From assembly GCA_946478635.1 (NCBI GenBank), contig CAMLCX010000360.1, positions 1-5,407 on the forward strand: a stretch of 5,407 bases of DNA, given 5' to 3'. The notes under the pieces were generated by a model. That model was not told the origin of the DNA, made no database searches, and saw only the letters and a program-made list of their open reading frames with translations. Position 1 is the stretch's first letter. The number at the start of each line of letters is the position of its first letter. Shown here piece after piece: positions 1 to 5,407 of the stretch. This DNA is from an uncultured Pseudomonadota bacterium. GTDB lineage: Bacteria; Desulfobacterota_B; Binatia; UBA9968. A program made the translations under genes and the position numbers.

Positions 1-299
1 CGGTCTTCGATCTCGAAGGCTGGGGCGACATCGCCGATCAACTCAAATCTTTCGCCGCGGGCGGCCGTTGGAGTGAAATGCCGTCATTAATCACGGACGA
101 AATGCTCGACCGGCTCGCGTTGCGCGGCTCGTGGTCGGACCTGCCGGAGAAAGTTTTGCGGAAATACTCAGGGCTCTTGGATCGAGTGAGTTACTATTTC
201 CCCGTTGTGGCGGGTCAAAACGAAGACAGCTGGCGAATCACCGTCGCCGGCTTCAAACGAGAAAACGCAGGATCAACGGGTTTGGTCGTTAGCGGCTAA
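1..299 (+). CDS. LLM-class flavin (F420-type) oxidoreductase, C-terminal fragment
   Basis: The reading frame is open from the left edge (first whole codon at 3) to a TAA stop at 297-299 and gives 98 residues; the 5' part lies outside the window. The visible part resembles the C-terminal end of luciferase-like TIM-barrel oxidoreductases, closest by eye to the F420-dependent MSMEG_2256-like group: a Trp/Gly-rich helix (GWGDIADQLK), then 'ITDEMLDRLALRGSW', then a 'GLLDRVSYYFP' stretch, which in this group follows the allowed-sequence 'xGxPxEV' segment. These enzymes use reduced flavin or F420 for hydride-transfer chemistry in the cytoplasm; the substrate is unknown. An internal ATG at 78 is not the start, because homology-like sequence continues upstream of it. 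The last dozen residues overlap the convergent cyclase gene by 27 bp and look unconserved. The family call is by recognition of a short tail only, and the cofactor is an inference. Confidence 0.7.
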   Translation, partial: VFDLEGWGDIADQLKSFAAGGRWSEMPSLITDEMLDRLALRGSWSDLPEKVLRKYSGLLDRVSYYFPVVAGQNEDSWRITVAGFKRENAGSTGLVVSG

Positions 300-1412
300 T
301 AAGCGCTCCGGCTCGCGGTCTGCACGGAGTGTCTCGTATCGATCTTTACCGCCATTCTTTGCATGATAAAGCGCCTGATCGGCGTCCAACATCAGTTGTC
401 TTTCGTCGGTGCCATGATCAATGACACCTGAGCCGATACCGATGCTCACCGTCACGGGGAGAAGCCCTTTTTTTGTTTCAACCGGGTTTTCCCGAATTGC
501 AGTCAATAATCTATTCGCCACTTGGATTGCGCCGTCGAGGTTGGTTTCGGGGAGGATAATGACGAATTCTTCGCCGCCGATGCGCCCAACGAAGTCTACG
601 ACCCGAATGCTCTTGCTCAATTGCGCCGCCATTTTTTGAAGCACGATATCGCCCCATTCGTGGCCAAGCACATCGTTGACCAACTTGAAGTTGTCTATAT
701 CGACCATCAAGATCGCGAGGTCTCGGCAATACCGTTTCGAACGTTCGCCTTCCTGACTCATTCGTTCCTGATAGGCGTGCCGGTTGGGTAAGCCGGTCAG
801 GAAGTCGCGACGCGCTTCCGTCTCCGCCTTTTCTCTGCGCACCTGTTCATCGTTTAGCAGTTGGACAAAATAGCTGTAAAAGATCGAAGCCGCCAACACG
901 AACGGCACGCGCAGAAGCAATTGCGTCGTCAAGCTCTCAGCGATGAAAAGAAGCAAGCTGTAGAAAATACAAAGCACGATGGCGAAACCGAGCGACCAGC
1001 GCAAATCTTTCCAAAAGCCGGCCATGATGATGATCAGAAAATAGGAAAGGTAAAAATCACTGCCGAGCTGGCCGGCAACGATCAGCGCGAAGCTCAATAA
1101 GAGAGTGTCAACAAAAACCAGCGTTGCGAGAAGGCGAAGTGAATCGAAAGACCTGGCCTCTAGGGGGTACAAAGACGCGTTGGTTGCGATATAGAGCAGG
1201 ACAAAGACATGGACCAAATCGACTGTCAGCAATGTTTCCTGCGCGAACAGCAAGAGATACGAGGCAACGGTAATGATCAACCATCGAAGCCTAATGATGG
1301 TGTCCTTTTTAGGGGCATCGACGACTGACTTGGTGATGGAGGAAAGTGAAAGGGCGTCAAAACTAGGAAAGAGCTGAGATCCGCTTAGGCTATTGGAATT
1401 CGAATAAATCAT
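273..1412 (-). CDS. Membrane-bound diguanylate cyclase (GGDEF domain)
   Basis: This 379-residue protein should make cyclic di-GMP from two GTP at the inner membrane. Residues about 41-186 hold some six hydrophobic helices (roughly 41-58, 65-84, 92-114, 118-134, 140-159, 166-186), forming a sensor I cannot assign to a named MASE family. A short charged helix (187-202) leads into the GGDEF domain, which opens with DFLTGLPNR (203-211). The domain has the metal-binding Asp in VDIDNFK (D238), the NDVLGHEWGD segment (246-255), an intact GGEEF active site (279-283) and AKNGGKDR near the end (351-358). An RxxD inhibitory site (R270-D273) lies exactly five residues before GGEEF, so product inhibition is expected. 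No EAL domain is present. The ATG at 1412 has only a weak A-rich stretch upstream instead of a Shine-Dalgarno site. A sigma-54-like promoter match lies at 1480-1496. The 3' end overlaps the convergent oxidoreductase gene. Confidence 0.95.
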   Translation of the reverse strand: MIYSNSNSLSGSQLFPSFDALSLSSITKSVVDAPKKDTIIRLRWLIITVASYLLLFAQETLLTVDLVHVFVLLYIATNASLYPLEARSFDSLRLLATLVFVDTLLLSFALIVAGQLGSDFYLSYFLIIIMAGFWKDLRWSLGFAIVLCIFYSLLLFIAESLTTQLLLRVPFVLAASIFYSYFVQLLNDEQVRREKAETEARRDFLTGLPNRHAYQERMSQEGERSKRYCRDLAILMVDIDNFKLVNDVLGHEWGDIVLQKMAAQLSKSIRVVDFVGRIGGEEFVIILPETNLDGAIQVANRLLTAIRENPVETKKGLLPVTVSIGIGSGVIDHGTDERQLMLDADQALYHAKNGGKDRYETLRADREPERLLAANDQTR

Positions 1413-1443
1413 TAGCGTTTCTTTTAGGGACGCTTACGTCGTG

Positions 1444-1457
1444 GCTGACCCGTCAGC
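1444..1457. promoter_or_regulatory. Perfect 14-bp inverted repeat in the cyclase leader
   Basis: GCTGAC and GTCAGC are perfect 6-bp arms separated by CC. The site lies 31 bp upstream of the cyclase ATG and would fall shortly after the start site predicted from the sigma-54-like promoter. It could be a dimeric repressor operator or a small leader hairpin; the 2-nt gap is too tight for a stable RNA loop without opening a base pair, which slightly favours a DNA site. The binding protein is unknown. Confidence 0.3.
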
Positions 1458-1479
1458 GGAATTTCTGGGCAAACAGTGG

Positions 1480-1496
1480 AGCAAACGATATGCCAA
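1480..1496 (-). promoter_or_regulatory. Candidate sigma-54 (-24/-12) promoter for the diguanylate cyclase
   Basis: On the minus strand this reads TTGGCATATCGTTTGCT. It matches the sigma-54 consensus YTGGCACG-N4-TTGCW at all but two positions and keeps the exact GG-N10-GC spacing. Transcription would begin near 1469, giving a leader of about 57 nt before the ATG at 1412. A loose IHF-like match (AATTAA-CGAC-TTG, one mismatch) lies just upstream at 1512-1524, where IHF often bends DNA in such promoters. No enhancer-binding site was identified. This is a motif match only. Confidence 0.45.
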
Positions 1497-1669
1497 ATAG
1501 GGCACGTTGGCCAAGTCGTTAATTTTTCTCGTAATAGCCTTGCAGAAATGCGAAGGCGCGGGTCTACTAGGGACAAAAACGCACAGAAGAGAGAAAAATC
1601 TTCAGTCCGTGTGAGCAGCCTTTTGTTATTTAACTGCGAGTGCGCGGCGAACGCGGCTGTCCTGGGCCG

Positions 1670-2656
1670 CTAACGTTTATAGAGTTTGTCGATAAAGCCG
1701 GATCTTTTTACTTCCTCAATGATGCTCGTGTCCATCACGGCGGCGGGTTTGACGTTGCGAGCGTTTGGATGGCCGAGGGAGTCGATGGCGTTCTGAATGC
1801 CATTGGGTTCCGGGATGGGATAATCGCGCATGCTGAAGCTCAGTCGCGCATAGATCTCTTTGGCGATGACCGGATCTTTGACGCCTTCTTCTTCGAGCAC
1901 TTTAAAGGCCAGCTTCGGTTTTGTCTTGAACGCATGGATGCCTTCGATGTAGGCCGTGACGATCCGGCGCACGGTATCGCGTTGATTGCGGATGAGCGAG
2001 CCCGGCACGGTAACGCCGAACCGGGCGAACTCGAGCGGCAGCTCCGAAAGATCGGCCAACGCCCGACAGCAGCCGCTGGCCAAAACTTTGTGCAGGCTCT
2101 CCGGGCTTACGAGCGCGCCGTCGACATGGCCGGCGATCAGCGCGGTCATGCGCGTCGGCGTGTTGCCGGATTGCAACAGCACCACGTCTTTCTCCGGATC
2201 GAGCTTCCAAGAACGCAGCACCATTCGCGTGGTCAGATCCGATGCCGAGCCGAAGCGGCTGACTGCAATGCGCCTGCCCTTGAGATCGTCGGCTTTGGCG
2301 ACATTTTTGCGCGTGACAAAAATATGCTCCAGCCGATTGATGTTTACGGTGATGATTTTGGTATCGAGGATGCCTGAGACCGGCAGAGCGAGCATTTCCG
2401 GGACACCGGAATCCGAAAACGCGATGTTGCCGCCGACCATTGCCTGGGTCAGAACGCTGCCGCTATTGAAATAAACGGCTTTGATATGGAGACCGTGCTT
2501 CTCCCAGATTTTCTCCAGGTCCATCACGCGGCGCAAATCCGTGCTGATACCGGAACCGCTGTAGCCCAAAATGAGCGAGTTTGGCTGGCATTGCGCGGTG
2601 TCGATTTTTACCGCCAGCAACAAAAGCGCCGAGACAATGACGACAAGTTTTTTCAC
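1670..2656 (-). CDS. NMT1/THI5-type ABC transporter substrate-binding protein
   Basis: This is a 328-residue periplasmic binding protein of the SsuA/TauA/NMT1 type, which captures small organic ligands and delivers them to an ABC permease; no permease or ATPase gene is in the window. Residues 1-23 form a signal peptide (MKKLVVIVSALLLLAV core) with probable cleavage near AQC-Q. The Cys is not in a proper lipobox, so a soluble periplasmic form is likelier than a lipoprotein. Family features in order: LGYSGSG after the signal, a first-lobe helix ending in EKIWEKHGL (48-56), the GGNIAFSDSG segment (75-84), DLKGRRIAVSRFGSASD (124-140), and MTALIAGHVDGALVSP (170-185), the usual ligand-pocket return strand. 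The start is a GTG at 2656, fixed by GGAGGT five bases upstream. It follows the UbiD gene by 87 bp. In soil lineages such proteins are often orphans with no dedicated transporter. The ligand is unknown. Confidence 0.88.
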   Translation of the reverse strand: MKKLVVIVSALLLLAVKIDTAQCQPNSLILGYSGSGISTDLRRVMDLEKIWEKHGLHIKAVYFNSGSVLTQAMVGGNIAFSDSGVPEMLALPVSGILDTKIITVNINRLEHIFVTRKNVAKADDLKGRRIAVSRFGSASDLTTRMVLRSWKLDPEKDVVLLQSGNTPTRMTALIAGHVDGALVSPESLHKVLASGCCRALADLSELPLEFARFGVTVPGSLIRNQRDTVRRIVTAYIEGIHAFKTKPKLAFKVLEEEGVKDPVIAKEIYARLSFSMRDYPIPEPNGIQNAIDSLGHPNARNVKPAAVMDTSIIEEVKRSGFIDKLYKR

Positions 2657-2661
2657 TGCGG

Positions 2662-2667
2662 ACCTCC
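2662..2667 (-). promoter_or_regulatory. Shine-Dalgarno site for the binding-protein gene (GTG start)
   Basis: GGAGGT on the minus strand ends five bases before the GTG at 2656-2654. Its strength and spacing, with the lysine-rich start of a signal peptide directly after it, decide the GTG as the initiation codon. Confidence 0.85.
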
Positions 2668-2743
2668 GATTCTGTCAGCGTTGCACGGCGCGCGTGATTC
2701 CTGGGCTAGGCGCGTGCGCTTGCTGTGGAACATTTAGACAATG

Positions 2744-4186
2744 TCAGTGCGCCCGCCCGGCAAGTTCATTAAGCAGCATCGCGTATTTCTTGTCGAGCGC
2801 GGCTTTGAAGTCATCGCTCACGGCGTTGACCGCGGGAAATTGATCGCGCCATTCGTACGGTTTGGTCGCATCGATGATCGCGCGCGAGTTGAAGCCCTTG
2901 CGCTCGCGGGGAATCGCCGGATCGAGCGGGCCGCTCCAGCAGCGGCGGATGACGTCGATGTTCTCGGGCTCGGACCGTGTCGACATCGCCCAGATCACAT
3001 CGTCAGGGTTGTAGATGTCGATGTCGTCGTCGACGACGACGATGTAGCGGCCGAGGTAAGCGCCCGGCCGGCATTGGCTCGCGATCAACGCGGCCTGTTT
3101 GGCGTGCCCCGGATAGCGCTGTTTGATTTTGATAATCGAGAAAAAGCGGTAGCCCGAGGGGTGGAGCCACACGCCTTTGACGTCGGGCACGCCGGCGTCC
3201 TCGAGCGCATTCCAGATCAGGGCCGAGCGCTGGATGGAGCGATGAAAACCTTGATTTGCCGATGGGCGGAGCGGTGGTTCACCGCAGAGGATTGGATTGT
3301 TGCGGTAATAGAGCGCCTTGATGCGCACGACCGGTTCGGGCCGTGTGTCGCTGGCGTAGTAGCCCGGCCATTCACCGAACGGGCCTTCGGGTAGGTTGTC
3401 GCCGGGATGCAACTCGCCTTCGATGGCGATCTCCGAGTATGCCGGAATCGGCAAGCCGGTATGGGGACCGCGCACCAGCTGAATCGGCTCATTGAGCACG
3501 CCGCCGGCGTAGGCGAATTCGCTCATCTTGACCGGCACGTCGGTGCAGCCGGCAATGAAAAGCAGGGGATGATGGCCGAACGACATGGCCACCGGGCAAG
3601 GCTTGCCCATGTCGAAATATTTCCGCCGGTGCAGGCCGCCATGTTTCCCCGGCGAAATGTAGAGCGCAAGCGCGTCCTTCCCTTGCAGCATGACGCGATA
3701 GGTTCCCGCATTGATCCATCCCTCTTCGGGGTCCTGGGTGATCACCAAATCGTTAGTGCCAATATAGCGTCCGCCGTCGAGCTCATGCCAGCGCGGGATG
3801 GGAAATGCTTCGAGATCGATAGTTTTCTCAACGCGGTTTTCGAAGATCGGCGCATCTTTTACATACTGCGGTTCCACGGGTTGAAAGTTTCTGACTTTGC
3901 GGCGCCACGACTGAATGAAATCGGTGATGCCGACCTTGGGGTCCGTGCCCATGGCTAGAGCGAGGCGCTCGATGCCGTCGATCTGGCTGCAGAGAATCTG
4001 CATGTCCTGGCGCGCGTTGGGAATATTCTCAAAGAGCAGCGCCGGCGCGTGCTTGTTGCGCTCGAGGATCATCTCAACGAGACCGCCCATGTCTTTGTCC
4101 CAGGGAATGCCCGAGATGCGGCGCAGTTGGCCGATCTTTTCAATTTCGTTTAGCCATGCGCGCAGGTCGTGATTGGCTGGGGTCAT
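2744..4186 (-). CDS. UbiD-family prenylated-FMN-dependent decarboxylase
   Basis: This 480-residue cytoplasmic enzyme belongs to the UbiD/Fdc1/AroY family, which reversibly decarboxylates aromatic or alpha,beta-unsaturated acids using prenylated FMN made by UbiX. Key residues can be placed by spacing against Fdc1 as I recall it: metal/cofactor ligands N159, H182 and E223 (Fdc1 N168, H191, E233) and the catalytic Arg-Glu-Glu set R164, E267 and E272, with E267 and E272 inside EGPFGEW. The C-terminal half has the conserved VVVDDDIDIYNPDDVIWAM stretch (383-401). All expected catalytic residues are present, so it should be active. The length fits the family. The ATG at 4186 is chosen over a TTG at 4261 because AAGGAG lies six bases upstream and the extra 25 residues would be translated from intergenic repeat sequence. 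No ubiX-like gene is in the window. It is probably co-transcribed with the metalloenzyme gene upstream (97-bp gap) and the binding-protein gene downstream (87-bp gap). Substrate unknown; it is not necessarily a ubiquinone enzyme. Confidence 0.95.
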   Translation of the reverse strand: MTPANHDLRAWLNEIEKIGQLRRISGIPWDKDMGGLVEMILERNKHAPALLFENIPNARQDMQILCSQIDGIERLALAMGTDPKVGITDFIQSWRRKVRNFQPVEPQYVKDAPIFENRVEKTIDLEAFPIPRWHELDGGRYIGTNDLVITQDPEEGWINAGTYRVMLQGKDALALYISPGKHGGLHRRKYFDMGKPCPVAMSFGHHPLLFIAGCTDVPVKMSEFAYAGGVLNEPIQLVRGPHTGLPIPAYSEIAIEGELHPGDNLPEGPFGEWPGYYASDTRPEPVVRIKALYYRNNPILCGEPPLRPSANQGFHRSIQRSALIWNALEDAGVPDVKGVWLHPSGYRFFSIIKIKQRYPGHAKQAALIASQCRPGAYLGRYIVVVDDDIDIYNPDDVIWAMSTRSEPENIDVIRRCWSGPLDPAIPRERKGFNSRAIIDATKPYEWRDQFPAVNAVSDDFKAALDKKYAMLLNELAGRAH

Positions 4187-4192
4187 TGATCG

Positions 4193-4198
4193 CTCCTT
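4193..4198 (-). promoter_or_regulatory. Shine-Dalgarno site that sets the UbiD start
   Basis: AAGGAG on the minus strand lies six bases before the ATG at 4186. It identifies this ATG, rather than the in-frame TTG at 4261, as the real start of the decarboxylase. Confidence 0.85.
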
Positions 4199-4204
4199 AT
4201 GTCG

Positions 4205-4280
4205 CGGTTTCGAGCTTGGAGTCTTGAGTCTCGAGTTTCCCCTCCTCAACCCGAAATCCAAGACACGAAACTCAAAACGG
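4205..4280. repeat. Degenerate 7-bp tandem repeats in two inverted arms
   Basis: The plus strand shows five back-to-back 7-mers at 4205-4239 (CGGTTTC, GAGCTTG, GAGTCTT, GAGTCTC, GAGTTTC; consensus GAGTYTY). A 13-bp pyrimidine-rich spacer follows, then four units in reverse-complement orientation at 4253-4280 (GAAATCC, AAGACAC, GAAACTC, AAAACGG). The three inner unit pairs each match at 5 of 7 positions, so the transcript could fold into a long imperfect hairpin. The element fills most of the gap between the metalloenzyme stop and the UbiD ribosome-binding site. It is not a standard terminator for the minus-strand operon, since no T-run follows on that strand. It may belong to a dispersed intergenic repeat family. 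Confidence 0.6.
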
Positions 4281-4283
4281 TTT

Positions 4284-5051
4284 TTATTGAGCTAATTCCA
4301 CTGCGGCGCGGTGCATGACACCGTACAGGTCGACAGCGGCGAGGGCGCAATATTCCAAGTTATAGCCTTCGCGCGTATCGGCGTAGCCGTCTTCGAGAAT
4401 CCGCTGCATGACGAGTTTGTTGAAACTGCCGTGGCCCATAACGCCGCCTTCATGTTCTTGCAAATCCGCTTCTTCGTGTGTGGAAAAATACACCGCTTGC
4501 TGCTTGGTGAATCCATATTTCTCAGTCAGAGTCCTAAACCACATGGCGGACCAGTGGCCGATGGGCTCTTCGGTCAGCATGGAAAACCACCACTCGGCGA
4601 CGGTTCCTTCCCACATGAGCTGCCGCTTGAAATCCAAAATAGCGCGACACTCGGGCAGCATGGGCTCGCGCAGAATCTGATTTTGAGTGAGTCCCAGGGC
4701 TTCGGCGGTTTGCAGCATGACGAGCACATGCCCCGGCGGCTTCGGATGAATAAATTCGTCGGCGATTTTTGAACCGAGGGGCCCCATGAGGTCGGGATGA
4801 CGTTTAAAGAAACCGATATGCTTGTGATAGGAGACCGATACCAGCGTGTTGATCTCAACGGTAAAGTTGCCCCAGTTCTGAAAAAACAATTTGATCGCCG
4901 GCAGTGGCAGCATACCGTCGAGAAATTGTTTCATGAACGGACCTTCGGTGACGCGCTCGCGCCAGCGCTGCACGACTTTCTGATTGACGGCATCGATGTA
5001 AGCTTTTGCGTCTGCGGCACTCATCTTTACACCGAGCCTGGGGGAAACCAT
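4284..5051 (-). CDS. Heme-oxygenase-like (TenA/PqqC-fold) iron-containing redox enzyme
   Basis: This 255-residue soluble protein looks all-helical and resembles the TenA/PqqC/'iron-containing redox enzyme' superfamily, which includes diiron oxidases such as UndA and CADD. Family landmarks are the FFQNWGNFTVEIN helix (56-68), a KIADEFIHP segment (95-103), a VLVMLQTAEALGL helix (109-121), WEGTVAEWWFSMLTEEP (147-163), a KYGF turn (178-181) and the signature THEEADLQEHE (191-201). Likely metal ligands are E99, H102, E161 or E162, H192, D196 and H200. E99, H102 and H192 keep the spacing I recall for E101, H104 and H194 of UndA; the last His is one residue later than usual. The start at 5051 is supported by AGGAGG six bases upstream; a downstream ATG at residue 10 is a weaker choice. 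It is first in the probable operon with UbiD. Reaction unknown: oxidative decarboxylation or oxygenation is possible, whereas thiaminase (TenA) activity is less likely in this context. Confidence 0.8.
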   Translation of the reverse strand: MVSPRLGVKMSAADAKAYIDAVNQKVVQRWRERVTEGPFMKQFLDGMLPLPAIKLFFQNWGNFTVEINTLVSVSYHKHIGFFKRHPDLMGPLGSKIADEFIHPKPPGHVLVMLQTAEALGLTQNQILREPMLPECRAILDFKRQLMWEGTVAEWWFSMLTEEPIGHWSAMWFRTLTEKYGFTKQQAVYFSTHEEADLQEHEGGVMGHGSFNKLVMQRILEDGYADTREGYNLEYCALAAVDLYGVMHRAAVELAQ

Positions 5052-5057
5052 GAAAAA

Positions 5058-5063
5058 CCTCCT
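5058..5063 (-). promoter_or_regulatory. Shine-Dalgarno site for the metalloenzyme gene
   Basis: AGGAGG on the minus strand, six bases before the ATG at 5051. It supports this start over the in-frame ATG at residue 10. Confidence 0.8.
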
Positions 5064-5070
5064 ATCCGTT

Positions 5071-5098
5071 ATTATCGTAAGCAGTAAACGTTTGCCAG
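5071..5098 (-). promoter_or_regulatory. Possible sigma-70 promoter for the metalloenzyme-UbiD-binding-protein operon
   Basis: On the minus strand, CTGGCA (4 of 6 to TTGACA) at 5098-5093 and GATAAT (5 of 6 to TATAAT) at 5076-5071 are separated by 16 bp. Transcription would start about 12 bases before the ATG at 5051, leaving just enough leader for the AGGAGG site. The rest of the 151-bp gap shows no clear terminator for the upstream TctB-like gene, so read-through from that gene is also possible. Motif match only. Confidence 0.3.
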
Positions 5099-5202
5099 CG
5101 TGCCGTCACACGCGTTCATGCGCCAAACTAATTTTAAACAAAGAAAGATTCCTGGCGGAGTCCCTTCCAAGGAGTTGGGATGACAATCGGCGATTCTTGG
5201 TT

Positions 5203-5407
5203 CTAGAAGAGCGACTGAATGAGCGGCGCGGGCCAAGGCACGTGAAGGATTTTTTCGAAGATGCCGTAGACAAAGCTCCAGGCGAGGGCGCTGAGTCCGA
5301 TGGCCAGCGGCCAGCGCGCGCCGTAAAATTTGCCGTAGCCGAAAACGAAAAGCGGCGCCGCTAGCATGAAGCCGACCAAGACGATCAACAAATAGAAACC
5401 AATGATC
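5203..5407 (-). CDS. TctB-like small membrane protein of a tripartite tricarboxylate transporter, C-terminal fragment
   Basis: The frame is open from the right edge of the window to a TAG at 5203-5205 and gives 67 residues of a longer protein. Two hydrophobic helices are visible (about residues 1-23 and 32-50), joined by a short polar GYGKFYGARWP loop. The sequence ends in FEKILHVPWPAPLIQSLF. A final helix followed by 'F..IL.V..P' and a short hydrophobic tail is characteristic of TctB, the small four-helix subunit of TTT carboxylate transporters. A TTG at 5391 is not needed as a start because the frame continues upstream. It lies 151 bp upstream of the metalloenzyme gene on the same strand. 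The large TctA subunit, often next to TctB, is not downstream. The assignment rests on topology and the tail motif, so another small membrane protein remains possible. Confidence 0.55.
   Translation of the reverse strand, partial: IIGFYLLIVLVGFMLAAPLFVFGYGKFYGARWPLAIGLSALAWSFVYGIFEKILHVPWPAPLIQSLF

Noticed and set aside
1476..1673. 65-codon plus-strand open frame in the intergenic region
   Set aside because: It has a GTG start without a ribosome-binding site, an unremarkable basic translation, and it overlaps the proposed sigma-54 promoter and the end of the binding-protein gene.
1640..2377. 245-codon plus-strand open frame opposite the binding-protein gene
   Set aside because: It is antisense to a well-supported secreted protein with a strong ribosome-binding site, and its translation has no recognisable family features.
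2585..2600. Possible lipobox around Cys23 of the binding protein
   Set aside because: The residues before the Cys are T-A-Q, without the small residue at -1 and the Leu-type residue at -3 of a lipobox, so ordinary signal peptidase cleavage is likelier.
2688..2717. GC-rich inverted repeat (GCGCGCG / CGCGTGC) between UbiD and the binding-protein gene
   Set aside because: In the transcribed strand one of the seven pairs is an A-C mismatch, the loop is 16 nt and no T-run follows; it is too weak to call a terminator or attenuator.
3023..3040. 18-bp perfect palindrome made of GTC/GAC triplets
   Set aside because: It is produced by codons for the conserved Val/Asp run (VVVDDDID) of UbiD, so coding explains it.
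2741..3958. Two long plus-strand open frames opposite the UbiD gene (2741-3394 and 3407-3958)
   Set aside because: They are shadows of the GC-rich UbiD coding sequence, which has all its catalytic residues in place.
4187..4261. N-terminal 25-residue extension of UbiD from a TTG start
   Set aside because: The extension is read from the heptamer repeat, and the ATG at 4186 has a well-placed AAGGAG site.
4205..4285. Inverted arms followed by TTTTT on the plus strand, like an intrinsic terminator
   Set aside because: No plus-strand gene ends here, and on the transcribed minus strand no T-run follows the arms. The stem is also imperfect.
4311..4772. 153-codon plus-strand open frame opposite the metalloenzyme gene
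   Set aside because: It is antisense to a conserved gene and shows no protein-like features.
5098..5113. 5-bp inverted repeat (GCGTG / CACGC) upstream of the metalloenzyme gene
   Set aside because: Arms this short are expected by chance in GC-rich sequence, and nothing else supports a function.

Overview
The window looks like a chromosomal piece from an uncultured, moderately GC-rich bacterium. The gene mix (LLM-type flavin oxidoreductase, UbiD-type decarboxylase, TenA/PqqC-fold metalloenzyme, NMT1/THI5-type solute-binding protein, TctB-like transporter subunit) is typical of soil or sediment lineages such as Binatota, Rokubacteria or deltaproteobacteria-like genomes. That placement is inferred from gene content; no rRNA or marker gene is present to confirm it.

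Layout: the only plus-strand gene is at the left edge, the C-terminal 98 residues of an LLM-family oxidoreductase (ends 299). All other genes are on the minus strand. Reading right to left in transcription order: the C-terminus of a TctB-like membrane protein (5203 to the window edge); a heme-oxygenase-like (TenA/PqqC fold) metalloenzyme (4284-5051); a UbiD-family prenyl-FMN decarboxylase (2744-4186); a secreted NMT1-type substrate-binding protein (1670-2656, GTG start); and a six-helix membrane diguanylate cyclase (273-1412), whose 3' end overlaps the convergent oxidoreductase gene by 27 bp.

The metalloenzyme, UbiD and binding-protein genes are separated by gaps of 97 and 87 bp and each has a strong Shine-Dalgarno site, so they probably form one operon for uptake and oxidative or decarboxylative processing of a carboxylate-like compound. 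The substrate cannot be read from sequence. The 97-bp gap between the metalloenzyme and UbiD holds an unusual array of degenerate 7-bp units in two inverted arms. The diguanylate cyclase is set apart by a 257-bp intergenic region containing a good sigma-54-type promoter match (GG-N10-GC) and a perfect 14-bp inverted repeat, so it is probably regulated separately. The 151-bp gap at 5052-5202 holds a plausible sigma-70 promoter for the operon and no convincing terminator.

No tRNA, rRNA, CRISPR array or insertion sequence was found.
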